A program made the translations under genes and the position numbers. Shown piece after piece: positions 52,893 through 61,405 of a stretch of DNA of 64,000 bases. The notes under the pieces were generated by a model. The model did not search any database. It was not told the origin of the DNA and saw only the letters and a program-made list of their open reading frames with translations. Position 1 is the first letter of the stretch; every line of letters starts with the position of its first letter. Source of the DNA: Methanosarcina barkeri MS (GTDB lineage Archaea > Halobacteriota > Methanosarcinia > Methanosarcinales > Methanosarcinaceae); contig NZ_CP009528.1 of NCBI RefSeq assembly GCF_000970025.1, forward strand, positions 4,079,168 to 4,143,167. Reading direction: 5' to 3'.

Positions 52893-53735
52893 TCACTCCT
52901 CTCCCAGAGTTTTTTCTACTGCGGTTATAACAGCTTCGAAGTTCTTCTCCCATTCCGTACTGTGGTCGAGCAGGCCCTGGATAACAGTGCCTTTATCTTC
53001 CATTTCTGCGACCTTTGGCTCAATGGGGAGACTGGCAAGAATCGGAATATTGAAGTCTTTTGAAGCTTTTTCCACACCACCAGTTCCGAATACCTCTATT
53101 GGCTTGCCGCAGTGGGGGCAAATAAGCCCATGCATATTGTCGACAAGCCCTATGATAGGCACGTTAAGTTTTTCAGAGAAGATTATTGACTTTCGGACAC
53201 TGATAAGGGCTACATCTTGGGGAGTTGTAACAAGCACTGAGCCGTCGCAATTGGGAATGAGCTGAGCTACACTCAGGGGTTCATCTCCGGTGCCAGGCGG
53301 CAAGTCTATAATCAGGAAATCGAGTACTCCCCAGCTAACGTCTTCCAGGAACTGTTTGATTGCCCCCATTTTGGCAGGTCCTCTCCAGATTATAGGAGAA
53401 TCTTTGTCTCCGAGCAAAAAACCGATAGACATCATAGAAAGGTTGGGAAGTACCGAGACTGGAAGAATGCCCTCTTCATTAACATCGGGTCTTTGAGACT
53501 CTAAACCGAAAATCGTAGGAATTGTCGGGCCATGAATATCACAGTCCAGAAGCCCGACTTTATATCCCCGCAGGGCCAACCCGGCAGCCAGATTTGCTGC
53601 AACTGTACTTTTCCCTACTCCTCCTTTTCCGCTCATTACCATGATCTTACGTTTAATGCGCCTGAGATTGACTACTATTTTTGGCTCTTCTGGCTTTTTC
53701 GATAAGCTCTCAAGTGGTTGAACCTTATCTGTCAT
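52893..53735 (-). CDS. Mrp/NBP35-family iron-sulfur carrier ATPase
   Basis: This P-loop ATPase of the Mrp/ApbC group binds and delivers Fe-S clusters. Seen: MVMSGKGGVGKSTVAANLAAG (deviant Walker A), DCDIHGPTIPTIFG, LIIDLPPGTGDEPLSV, and the cluster-binding CPHC in ICPHCGKPIEVFGTGG. The 280-residue length fits archaeal members. The DUF134 gene lies 54 bp upstream on the same strand, a pairing that suggests a shared transcript. Confidence 0.92.
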   Translation of the reverse strand: MTDKVQPLESLSKKPEEPKIVVNLRRIKRKIMVMSGKGGVGKSTVAANLAAGLALRGYKVGLLDCDIHGPTIPTIFGLESQRPDVNEEGILPVSVLPNLSMMSIGFLLGDKDSPIIWRGPAKMGAIKQFLEDVSWGVLDFLIIDLPPGTGDEPLSVAQLIPNCDGSVLVTTPQDVALISVRKSIIFSEKLNVPIIGLVDNMHGLICPHCGKPIEVFGTGGVEKASKDFNIPILASLPIEPKVAEMEDKGTVIQGLLDHSTEWEKNFEAVITAVEKTLGEE

Positions 53736-53789
53736 TTTTATCGCCTGTGTAAAATTTACGTATTTTATCCCGGTTTTCAGATTTCTCTA

Positions 53790-54128
53790 TTACGAGTTAG
53801 CATCTTCACTAATGTCAGCGCTCTCAGCGCTGATATAGTTACCGCCCTTTATTTCTATTGCTTTTCCTGTGCTAAGTGCAAGAGCGATTTTCATTCTTGC
53901 GGCTTTTAGATCTTCCCAGAAAGCTCTCCTTGATATTCCTACTCTGATGGCTGCATCTTCCTGCTTCAGACCTTCAACGTCTACAAGTCTCAGTGCCTCA
54001 AGCTCTTCTACTGTAATGGATACAACCTCAAGATCCGCCAGCGGGACCCCTCTAGGCTTGAAATATGTGATGTCGGGCGTTTGCTCAACACGCCTCGGAC
54101 ACTTTGGTCTTCCTCTGCATTTTTTCAT
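53790..54128 (-). CDS. DUF134 family predicted DNA-binding protein
   Basis: The 112-residue protein matches DUF134 (UPF0251): [26 protein letters not shown], then [42 protein letters not shown], a sigma-70-region-4-like helix-turn-helix. Two N-terminal cysteines (CRGRPKC) are conserved. It is probably a transcription regulator. It precedes the Mrp-type ATPase gene, which may be its target or partner. Confidence 0.9.
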   Translation of the reverse strand: MKKCRGRPKCPRRVEQTPDITYFKPRGVPLADLEVVSITVEELEALRLVDVEGLKQEDAAIRVGISRRAFWEDLKAARMKIALALSTGKAIEIKGGNYISAESADISEDANS

Positions 54129-54275
54129 AGGCTACTTATGCACATTGTGGAATAAATATATAACAATTTCTCTTCTATAATAGAAAAATATATATATTTC
54201 TAAATAGATGAGGGAAATTACAGTTACTTAGTATAAAAGTAGGAGAAGTTTTTATGAAAGTATACATACCTAAAA
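54129..54275. other. Short promoter-like gap upstream of the candidate RNA
   Basis: A strong TATA-like run AAAAATATATATATTTC at about 54183-54199 could drive either the DUF134 gene (leftward) or the structured region that follows. Confidence 0.45.
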
Positions 54276-54399
54276 ATGAAGCGATAAAGCGCTTCATATG
54301 CGTTTAAGTCCTGGGGAGTCAGGGATGTTGTAAGCGCAAAGGCGCGATAAGATAAACTTAGCTTCCTTTGGCGCAGATCTCCTAAAAGATCTGTTTTTT
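54276..54399 (+). ncRNA. Candidate structured small RNA with terminator-like 3' end
   Basis: Four successive hairpins can be drawn: ATGAAGCG/CGCTTCAT (54276-54297), CCTG/CAGG (54310-54323), GCGCAAAGG/CCTTTGGCGC with one bulge (54334-54374), and AGATCT/AGATCT (54375-54392) followed by TTTTTT. The last looks like a terminator on the plus strand. No open frame or ribosome binding site fits. It is higher in GC than the flanking DNA. No known RNA family was recognised. Confidence 0.55.
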
Positions 54400-54648
54400 C
54401 CTCAAGTCTTTTTTAAAAGGCGTGCTGTCAAGACGTAGACCTCCTCAAAGAGAAACACCAGAAAATATCTGTGAAGATTATAGGTGAGAGTATGAACTTT
54501 ATCATTAAACAGAGAGTTTTATTTTATAATTGTACATTTATTTTTCCGGTTTTCCAATTTATATGTAGGACTCTATCTATATATTTCGAGATCCCTCGTA
54601 GAAATATTTATACCTTCACAGCTTATCTGTGACTATAATTCCCTATTC
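54400..54648. other. Intergenic region before the DUF1847 gene
   Basis: No gene is seen. TATA-like TCTATATATTTCGAG near 54574 is a plausible promoter for the DUF1847 and DUF1284 genes. Confidence 0.5.
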
Positions 54649-55209
54649 ATGTTAAAAACCCTGGGAGAAAAAAATGTGCAGTGCGCGTTATGCCGGATTA
54701 AGGAATGCGTGAAAGGCAAAAATTGTTCTGTTATTAAATATGGGCTTGAGTATACTGGCGATAATCTGAAATCAATTCAGATTTCTGCCTGGCTCGAATC
54801 TAATGGCGTGAAAAGGACAAAACTTGAAGAGATAGCTATTTATGCAAAAAGTCTTGGATATACAAAAATAGGAATCGCTTTCTGTGTTGAGTATGAGCGA
54901 GAAGCCAGGCTGGTTTATGATATTCTTTCAAGATATTTTGAGGTATTTTCGGTTTGCTGTAAAGTATGTAGCTTCGAAAAAGCCAGTCTAGGTATTAAAA
55001 AATCCGAGGACCTTGAGTTTGAAGCCGTCTGTAATCCTATTGGTCAGGCGCTGCTACTAAACGATGATCTTACGAATCTTAATATCATGTTGGGGCTTAA
55101 AACAGGCTATGACATCCTCTTTGCAAAATACTCTGAGGCTCCTGCGATAACGCTACCTATTGAAGAGTTACCCCAGCTAGCTGATTCAAAAATCGATATT
55201 ATAGAATGA
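54649..55209 (+). CDS. DUF1847 family Cys-rich protein
   Basis: This 186-residue protein resembles DUF1847. An N-terminal cysteine cluster (CALCRIKECVKGKNC) is followed by EEIAIYAKSLGYTKIGIAFCVEY. A CCKVC triplet and the conserved CNPIGQALLLNDDLTNLNIMLGLKTGYD complete the match. The cysteines suggest a metal or Fe-S site; no activity is known. A second Cys-rich protein (DUF1284) follows 64 bp downstream, so the two may work together. Confidence 0.8.
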   Translation: MLKTLGEKNVQCALCRIKECVKGKNCSVIKYGLEYTGDNLKSIQISAWLESNGVKRTKLEEIAIYAKSLGYTKIGIAFCVEYEREARLVYDILSRYFEVFSVCCKVCSFEKASLGIKKSEDLEFEAVCNPIGQALLLNDDLTNLNIMLGLKTGYDILFAKYSEAPAITLPIEELPQLADSKIDIIE

Positions 55210-55273
55210 ATTTTTAAAGTTAATTTTTAGAATTAGTTCTTTGGTTCTGTGAGTTGACACTCTGGAGAAAAAT

Positions 55274-55747
55274 ATGCTCAAAAAATCGAGCACCTCTGGA
55301 ACGGGCTTTAAAGCCGGGTCTAAATGCCTGAAGATCAGAGCTCATCACCTTTGCTGCATCCAGGGTTTTCAGGGCTATGGATACAGCCCGATTTTTGTGA
55401 CAAATTTGAAGGCCGTAATTTCAGAGATTAAGGCTTTTCCTTCAAGACTTCTGAAACTGGTATCCGAATGTGATGTAATCTGTGCATCCTGTCCAAGCAA
55501 AAGGGAATGCACTGCGAAGGACTCAATTATCTCTGGCAGGATAAGGAGTATGGATCTTGTTGTTATGGAGAAATTAAAGATAAAAGAAGGAACAATTATG
55601 GAGGCATATAAAGCCTTCAGTTTAGTCAATTCACAACTAGCTAACGCATCCGACATTACTGAAGTCTGCGGGACCTGCAAATGGAGGCAGAAGTGTATCT
55701 GGTGTACATGCAGGAAGAAGGCTAAAATTATGAAAGAAAAACTATGA
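55274..55747 (+). CDS. DUF1284 family Cys-rich protein
   Basis: The 157-residue protein contains the DUF1284 signature IRAHHLCCIQGFQGYGYSPIF. Two later cysteine groups, ICASCPSKREC and CGTCKWRQKCIWCTC, look like metal or Fe-S ligands. Function unknown. The final codons (MKEKL and stop) are the first unit of a tandem repeat that continues past the gene, so the C-terminus has probably been shaped by repeat expansion. Confidence 0.8.
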   Translation: MLKKSSTSGTGFKAGSKCLKIRAHHLCCIQGFQGYGYSPIFVTNLKAVISEIKAFPSRLLKLVSECDVICASCPSKRECTAKDSIISGRIRSMDLVVMEKLKIKEGTIMEAYKAFSLVNSQLANASDITEVCGTCKWRQKCIWCTCRKKAKIMKEKL

Positions 55748-55841
55748 AAGAAAAAATCATGAAAGAAAAACTATGAAAGAAAAACTATGAAAGAAAAACT
55801 ATGAAAGAAAAACTATGAAAAAAATCATGAAAGATAAAACT
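55730..55841. repeat. Tandem repeat, 14-15 bp x 8, starting inside a gene
   Basis: The unit ATGAAAGAAAAACT begins in the last five codons of the DUF1284 gene and is repeated about eight times with small changes. The native TGA stop (55745-55747) lies at the unit 1/2 boundary. Confidence 0.92.
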
Positions 55842-55951
55842 GTAAATGACAAAATCTTTAATTCTGGCATAAAAAATGAAAATGTTCTCTTTCCTATTTT
55901 CTTTCTCTACCTTTTAGTTGACTTTTTTTCTTGAATATTTATTCCTGATTT

Positions 55952-56854
55952 TTATTTTAAACCTGCACTGATCTCATAGATTTTTGCAAGAAACTCGACA
56001 TTCTGAACCGCATTCTGTTCGATTCCCAAATCAGATGGAGAAAAACCAAGAGCAAGGCCCAGTAGCTGAGAATAGTGAAGGACAGGGATCGAGTAATCCA
56101 TTTCGAATTTTTCATTGACTGCGAGCTGTCCCCTATCAAATTGCAGGTGGCAGAAAGGACATGCATTAACAATGCAGTCAACTCCTGCTTGCCGAATACA
56201 GGCAAGCTTGTGCTCAAGCATCTCAAGGGATTCAGTAGCATGTCCTGAGCGTACTCCTCCTCCGGCTCCACAGCACATCATCTTGTCGGTGTAATCTACA
56301 CTTTTTGCACCTGTGGCTTCAACAAGTTCGTCAAAGAAAATCGGAGCCTCCGTTTCTCCAAGATTTCTATCCCTAGAAGGCTTGATAAGATGACATCCGT
56401 AGTGTAGTGCCACTTTGAGGTCAAGTGGGGTTGTGATATATTCCTTGAGTGCCTCAGGCCCAAATTCTTTATATAGATATTCTATTATGTGCCTGACCTC
56501 AACAGTGCCTTTGAACTCCATGCCGATTTCTTTAAGGCAATTATTCGTGCTCGCCTTTAATTCAGGATCTTTTTTCAGTTCCAGATTAGCATCCGCCAGA
56601 GAGCCGTAGCAACCATTGCAGACCGTAAGTACATCTCTACTCATCTTTTCAGAAAGAACTATATTCCGGCTGGCAAGGGCAAGCCAGGTTGCTTTATCAA
56701 AGGACTTGAAGACTCCTGGAGCAGGACAGCAGGAAGCTCCTGGCAGATCGGATACGTCTATATCAAGCTTTTGCAGGCAGAGCTTAGTTGCTTTTTCAAT
56801 TCCAGGGTAACGGTTGGGTACGATGCATCCAAGAAATAGTGATAGTTTTTCCAT
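55952..56854 (-). CDS. hdrB: CoB--CoM heterodisulfide reductase subunit B (HdrB)
   Basis: HdrB holds the unusual 4Fe-4S site that reduces the CoM-S-S-CoB heterodisulfide. The 300-residue protein has two CCG-type cysteine motifs. The first is GASCCPAPGVFKS with CNGCYGS, and the second is GCHLIKP, MMCCGAGGGVRSG and CPFCHLQFD. It lies 13 bp after hdrC on the same strand, with GGAGG before its start. This pair matches the cytoplasmic HdrABC type; hdrA is not in this window. Confidence 0.95.
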   Translation of the reverse strand: MEKLSLFLGCIVPNRYPGIEKATKLCLQKLDIDVSDLPGASCCPAPGVFKSFDKATWLALASRNIVLSEKMSRDVLTVCNGCYGSLADANLELKKDPELKASTNNCLKEIGMEFKGTVEVRHIIEYLYKEFGPEALKEYITTPLDLKVALHYGCHLIKPSRDRNLGETEAPIFFDELVEATGAKSVDYTDKMMCCGAGGGVRSGHATESLEMLEHKLACIRQAGVDCIVNACPFCHLQFDRGQLAVNEKFEMDYSIPVLHYSQLLGLALGFSPSDLGIEQNAVQNVEFLAKIYEISAGLK

Positions 56855-56867
56855 ATTCTGTGCCTCC

Positions 56868-57353
56868 TTATTTTTCAGCCGTTAGCTCGTCAAATTTGCA
56901 TGCTTTGAGAAGATTCCTTACCTCTTGAAGGGCTTCAGGATACTTCTGGACAGTCTCAGGTATTGGATCAAGACCCAGTTCTTCCCTCTTTTTCTTTGTT
57001 TCTTCATCCAGAGGGACTGAATGTCCGAATTCCATGACCATTTCCGAGACCTTCCTGTGCTCTGGAAGCATGAAACCTTTTTTTACTGCAAGTCTTCTGA
57101 GCTCAAGGATGGCATCAGTAATTGGTATCTCGCGCGGGCAGCGTTCCTGGCAGGTGTAGCAGGTTGTACAGAGCCAGAGGGCATCATCTGATAGAACAGT
57201 AGCTCTGTTCTTGCGTGCGTCCCGAAGAATTCTTCGCGTATTGAGCCCGGTGTGACGTCCTGAAGGACAACTCCCTGTGCATATGCCACACTGCATGCAG
57301 GAAAATAAGTCAAGCCCTGCATCCTTTAACACTTTTGGCAATTCTTCACTCAT
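56868..57353 (-). CDS. hdrC: CoB--CoM heterodisulfide reductase subunit C (HdrC)
   Basis: HdrC is the small ferredoxin-like subunit that passes electrons to HdrB. Two 4Fe-4S motifs are present: CMQCGICTGSCPSG (about residues 19-32) and CTTCYTCQERCPREIP (about 62-77). The 161-residue length is normal. It is the first gene of the hdrC-hdrB pair. Confidence 0.95.
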   Translation of the reverse strand: MSEELPKVLKDAGLDLFSCMQCGICTGSCPSGRHTGLNTRRILRDARKNRATVLSDDALWLCTTCYTCQERCPREIPITDAILELRRLAVKKGFMLPEHRKVSEMVMEFGHSVPLDEETKKKREELGLDPIPETVQKYPEALQEVRNLLKACKFDELTAEK

Positions 57354-57909
57354 ACAGGTTCACTGTCTGATTTTATATTGGTTATCCCGTTTTTAAAAAA
57401 ATAAGTGTAACCGAAAGAAACAGGTCAGGATGAAACACTGCCGTTAATTCAGGATGCTGATGGGCAGAGTTTCCAATTTCAAATGATAAATTCATTCGAA
57501 CTGATTTATTCAGAGAATTTTCAGTCGAATCCTCAGTTGAATTCTGTACTAAAGAATTCTTTATTATATATTTGTATTACTCTTATGATATTTAACATGA
57601 GCTAAATTATCCGGGATTAAAATCCGGATCAAGGGTAATTACAGGTTATGAGCACTCACTTGAAAAATTATAGAATAGGATGATACAATTCCTTCAGGAG
57701 GAAGTTAACCGTATTTTTTGATTTTATTTCAGTCAAATATATCGCGAGCTTGCTGCGGGAACGGAAAACTTCCCACATAACCTTTGAAAAATTATCGATT
57801 TCATGTAAAGAGGTAAAAATTTAAGAACGACTTCCAATGCAAAATCAATAGCCATCAGGCAAGAAAATTCCTTAACCGATGACCAATGGAAGAGGATACA
57901 ATTATTCTG
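57354..57909. other. Intergenic region upstream of hdrC
   Basis: No gene is seen in 556 bp. It must hold the leftward hdrCB promoter; a TATA-like TTATTATATATTTG near 57562 (palindromic enough for either strand) is one candidate. No repeat array was found. Confidence 0.45.
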
Positions 57910-58593
57910 TTAATTCACTTTTTCTATCCGCGCTATTGTCCCGTTCTCAAGATATGCTATCCTATGGCAGACATGACGCAGAACTTCAATGTCATGGGAT
58001 ACGAACAGATAAGAAACTCCAGTTTCATCCTGTATCTTCTGCATAAGCCTCAGTATCTGGGCCTGTACCGAGACATCCAGCATTGAGGTTGGTTCATCTG
58101 CAACTATCAGCTCCGGTTTAACGGATAGAATTCTTGCAAGCACTATGCGCTGTATCTCTCCGCCGCTAAGCTGGGAAGGGTAACGATGAAGGTGCTCCAT
58201 GTGAAGGCCTACAAGCTCTACGAGTTCACCAATTTTTTCTGAAAGCTCATTTTTTCTCATACTTGAGTGAATTCTCAGCGGCTCTGCTATGCTTTCAAAT
58301 CCCTTCATCCTAGGGTTCAATGATGTTTCAGGATGCTGAAATATCATTTGTATTTTCGGGAGTATAGTTGATATGGTTTTCCTGTCTGAAATGTCCTTAC
58401 CTTTGAATATGATATTACCTGAACTAGGTTTTTCAAGACCTGTGATACATTTACCGACTGTGGTTTTCCCTGAACCGCTTTTGCCAAACAGCCCAAGAGT
58501 TTCTCCTTTTGAAATAGAGAAGTTAATGTCCTTGATTATTTCATTAGAATCAAATGACTTGGACAGAGATTTCACACTCAGTACATGTGACAT
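57910..58593 (-). CDS. Nickel/peptide ABC transporter ATP-binding protein (OppF/NikE type)
   Basis: This is the second ATPase of the importer. Seen: Walker A GKSGSGKTT, Q-loop MIFQHPETSLNPRM, signature LSGGEIQRI, Walker B LIVADEPTSMLD and the H-loop SHDIEV. At 227 residues it lacks the C-terminal extension that many OppF proteins carry. Its start overlaps the preceding ATPase by 16 bp, so the two are coupled. It is the last gene of the operon. Confidence 0.92.
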   Translation of the reverse strand: MSHVLSVKSLSKSFDSNEIIKDINFSISKGETLGLFGKSGSGKTTVGKCITGLEKPSSGNIIFKGKDISDRKTISTILPKIQMIFQHPETSLNPRMKGFESIAEPLRIHSSMRKNELSEKIGELVELVGLHMEHLHRYPSQLSGGEIQRIVLARILSVKPELIVADEPTSMLDVSVQAQILRLMQKIQDETGVSYLFVSHDIEVLRHVCHRIAYLENGTIARIEKVN

Positions 58594-59522
58594 CTGACCA
58601 TGCCTCCATCAAATTTTCTTAGAAGGGGATGCTCACTAACACATGAAGCAGAATTAAATCTACATCGCTGGCTAAAGAAACATCCTGTCGGCAGGAATAT
58701 TCTGCTTGGGCTCTGCCCTGGGAGAGGTACAAGTCCATTGCGAGGAAGGGCACTGATAAGTCCCTGTGTGTATGGGTGTGAAGGAGAATCAATAATCTTT
58801 TTTACCCTATTCACCTCAACTATCTCTCCTGAATACATAACTGCTATCCGATCACATATCCGGAGAGCAAAATCAAGGTCATGGGTGATTATCAGCATTG
58901 TTCTTTTGTGATCTGCCTTGATATGCATGAACAATTCACAGATCTTATCCATAGAATCTGGATCCAGTCCTTTTGTTGGTTCATCAGCTATGAGCAGCTC
59001 AGGATCTGAACAAAGAGCAATTGCAGCCAGAAGCCTTTGCTTCATGCCACCTGAAAGCTGGTATGGATACGAATTATACACTTTAGTTAAATCTTTAAAA
59101 AATAATCGGCTCATTATTGAGATGACTTTTTTTCGTTTCTCCGGCAAAGTAATATTTTTGTTATCAAAAACCTCAATAACCTGTTTCCCATTTTTCAGAA
59201 CAGGATTCAGGGATTTTGCAGGATTTTGGGGTATCAGTGAAATTTCCTTGCCCCTTATTTTTTTCATTTCCTTTATGTCCATTTTTAGCAGATCCGTACC
59301 ATGGAAATAGATACTCCCATTCACATGGGCATTGTTTGCAAGTAAACGCAGCACAGATTGCCCTATAACAGACTTGCCAGAACCTGTTTCCCCAATAATC
59401 CCAATGCATTCTCCTCTTCTAATATTCAGTGAAACCTTGTTCACGGCTTTCACATATCCTTCATTGGTTTCAAAAAAAACATCAAGGTCACGAATTTCAA
59501 GAATATTTCCCGATATGTTCAA
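58578..59522 (-). CDS. Nickel/peptide ABC transporter ATP-binding protein (OppD/NikD type)
   Basis: This 314-residue ATPase has Walker A GETGSGKSV, Q-loop LIPQNPAKSLNPVLK, signature LSGGMKQRLL, Walker B LLIADEPTKGLDP and the H-loop THDLDFA. The OppD-type C-terminal region has a cysteine set (GCFFSQRCRFNSASC), a site that binds a 4Fe-4S cluster in related proteins. It overlaps the upstream permease by 4 bp. Confidence 0.93.
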   Translation of the reverse strand: MNISGNILEIRDLDVFFETNEGYVKAVNKVSLNIRRGECIGIIGETGSGKSVIGQSVLRLLANNAHVNGSIYFHGTDLLKMDIKEMKKIRGKEISLIPQNPAKSLNPVLKNGKQVIEVFDNKNITLPEKRKKVISIMSRLFFKDLTKVYNSYPYQLSGGMKQRLLAAIALCSDPELLIADEPTKGLDPDSMDKICELFMHIKADHKRTMLIITHDLDFALRICDRIAVMYSGEIVEVNRVKKIIDSPSHPYTQGLISALPRNGLVPLPGQSPSRIFLPTGCFFSQRCRFNSASCVSEHPLLRKFDGGMVRCHMY

Positions 59523-60394
59523 TAAATATCACCACCTCTGTCCTGAGGATCGAGAATGTCTCGCATTCCATCACCGATTATGCTGAAAATAACCACAAAA
59601 GTTGTTATTGCCATTCCAGGGAAAATTGTCTGGAAAGGCGCTGTCCTCATATAGGCTTTTCCTGCACTCAGCATGGCACCCCATTCTGGAATATCGGCAG
59701 GAAGCCCGATACCCAAAAAACTCAGGGCAGATATGGAAAGAATGACATGTCCAATGTCAATTGTCGCAAGGACAAGGATAGGAGCTATAGAATTGGGAAC
59801 AATATGCCTTAATAGTACCCTGATATCTCCTATACCTATCATCTTTGCTGAAAGAACATATTCGTTCTTTTTAACCGAAATCACCTGTCCCCGCATCAGC
59901 CGGGCGTAACCTGCCCACTGGACGATTGAAAGCGCAATTATGATATTTACGACACCAGTGCCAAGCATACTCATTACTGTCAGGACAAAGATTATCCCCG
60001 GAAATGCAAGGAATAGGTCTATAAGTCTCGAGATCACATCATCCGCATAGCCTTCACAGTAACCTGCCATGCATCCCAGAAAAACGCCGGACACAAGAGA
60101 TATCAAAACAACACCAAATGATATCAATAGGGATGTATGAGCTCCAATCATTATTCTGCTCAACATATCACGTCCGAGATAGTCGGTGCCAAGTAAGTGT
60201 TCTGATGAAGGACCAAGATTTTTGTTATTAAGATTTACCTCGTTGGGATCAGATGGGACGATACATGGAGCAATTAGGGCGATTGACATTAGAGTAAAAA
60301 GAAGGACGAGGGCAATCAGCATGTCCTTTCTCCTGAAGATCATCTGTATGTGGTCTTCACTTATGATGCTGTCAGGAATTTTTATATTTTTCAT
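59519..60394 (-). CDS. Nickel/peptide ABC transporter permease (NikC/DppC type)
   Basis: The permease (291 residues from ATG 60394) has about six transmembrane helices. Its N-terminal OppC-type segment includes HLLGTDYLGRDMLSRIMIGAHTSL, and the EAA-loop for ATPase contact contains AKMIGIGDIRVLLRHIVPNS. An in-frame GTG at 60403 is an alternative start. It lies 12 bp after the NikB-type gene and overlaps the ATPase gene. Confidence 0.92.
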   Translation of the reverse strand: MKNIKIPDSIISEDHIQMIFRRKDMLIALVLLFTLMSIALIAPCIVPSDPNEVNLNNKNLGPSSEHLLGTDYLGRDMLSRIMIGAHTSLLISFGVVLISLVSGVFLGCMAGYCEGYADDVISRLIDLFLAFPGIIFVLTVMSMLGTGVVNIIIALSIVQWAGYARLMRGQVISVKKNEYVLSAKMIGIGDIRVLLRHIVPNSIAPILVLATIDIGHVILSISALSFLGIGLPADIPEWGAMLSAGKAYMRTAPFQTIFPGMAITTFVVIFSIIGDGMRDILDPQDRGGDIY

Positions 60395-60406
60395 TATAAC
60401 CACGTT

Positions 60407-61351
60407 TTAATCATATTTTATTCTTGTATCCAGATACGTATAGAAGATATCCACCAGGAAATTTATCATAAGAAACATTGCCACTATACACATTACACAA
60501 CCCTGCACGACAGGGATGTCACGAGCAGATATCGAATTGACAAGGAGACTGCCTATTCCAGGCCATGTAAATACCTGTTCTATAACAATGGAACCGCCAA
60601 GCAGGTGCCCCATCTGAAAGCCAAGAACTGTTATCACTGGTAGCAGAGCATTTTTCATAGCATGCCTTAAGACTATAGTTCTTGTGGAAAGTCCCTTAGC
60701 TACGGCAAATTTTATGTAATCCTGACCAAGTGTCTCAAGCATGCTTGTTCTTGTAATCCTCATCACCGATGCTATCGAATGTGATGAGAGCGCAAGGGCT
60801 GGCAGGAAAAGATTCTCCAGACTACCATAACCCGTTGCAGGTATCAGTTTGAGCTTGACTGAGAAAAGCAGGATAAGAAGAAGGCCGATCCAGAATCCCG
60901 GCATTGAAACTCCGAAAAGGCTGACAAACCTGAGAATATGGTCTGACAACTTATTCTGTTTCAGGGCAGAATACACTCCCAGGCTTATACCTAAAACAAC
61001 AGTTATCAACATACTTGATGTCGCCAGCAGGATTGTTGCCGGCAGACGTAGTTTCAGAAGATATATCACAGGTTTATGATATACATAGGAAGTACCGATG
61101 TCACCGTTTAACAGAAAATTTTTCAACCATTCGAAAAACTGAATGTATAGAGGGTCATTGAGGTTATATTTTTCTGAAAATTGCACCAATTGCTCTTCTG
61201 TGGCTGTTTGTTCCAGGCCTATAAAAGTATGTTTGAGAATTATCTCTGTAGTTTCTCCAGGTATCATATGCATCAAGAAAAATGTCAGTGCACACGCCAC
61301 AAAAAGTGTGATCAGCATGGATGCAAATCGTTTTAGTAAATATTTGTGCAT
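60407..61351 (-). CDS. Nickel/peptide ABC transporter permease (NikB/DppB type)
   Basis: This 314-residue permease starts MHKYLLKRFASMLITLFVACALTFFLMHMIPGE, typical of the DppB/NikB branch. Six predicted helices follow, with the EAA-type loop DYIKFAVAKGLSTRTIVLRHAMKNALLP. It lies 54 bp after the substrate-binding lipoprotein gene. Confidence 0.93.
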   Translation of the reverse strand: MHKYLLKRFASMLITLFVACALTFFLMHMIPGETTEIILKHTFIGLEQTATEEQLVQFSEKYNLNDPLYIQFFEWLKNFLLNGDIGTSYVYHKPVIYLLKLRLPATILLATSSMLITVVLGISLGVYSALKQNKLSDHILRFVSLFGVSMPGFWIGLLLILLFSVKLKLIPATGYGSLENLFLPALALSSHSIASVMRITRTSMLETLGQDYIKFAVAKGLSTRTIVLRHAMKNALLPVITVLGFQMGHLLGGSIVIEQVFTWPGIGSLLVNSISARDIPVVQGCVMCIVAMFLMINFLVDIFYTYLDTRIKYD

Positions 61352-61405
61352 GTACCCCTCCTGAAAAAAAGAAGACCGGAATTACCGGTCATTTCAAAAT
61401 AGAGT

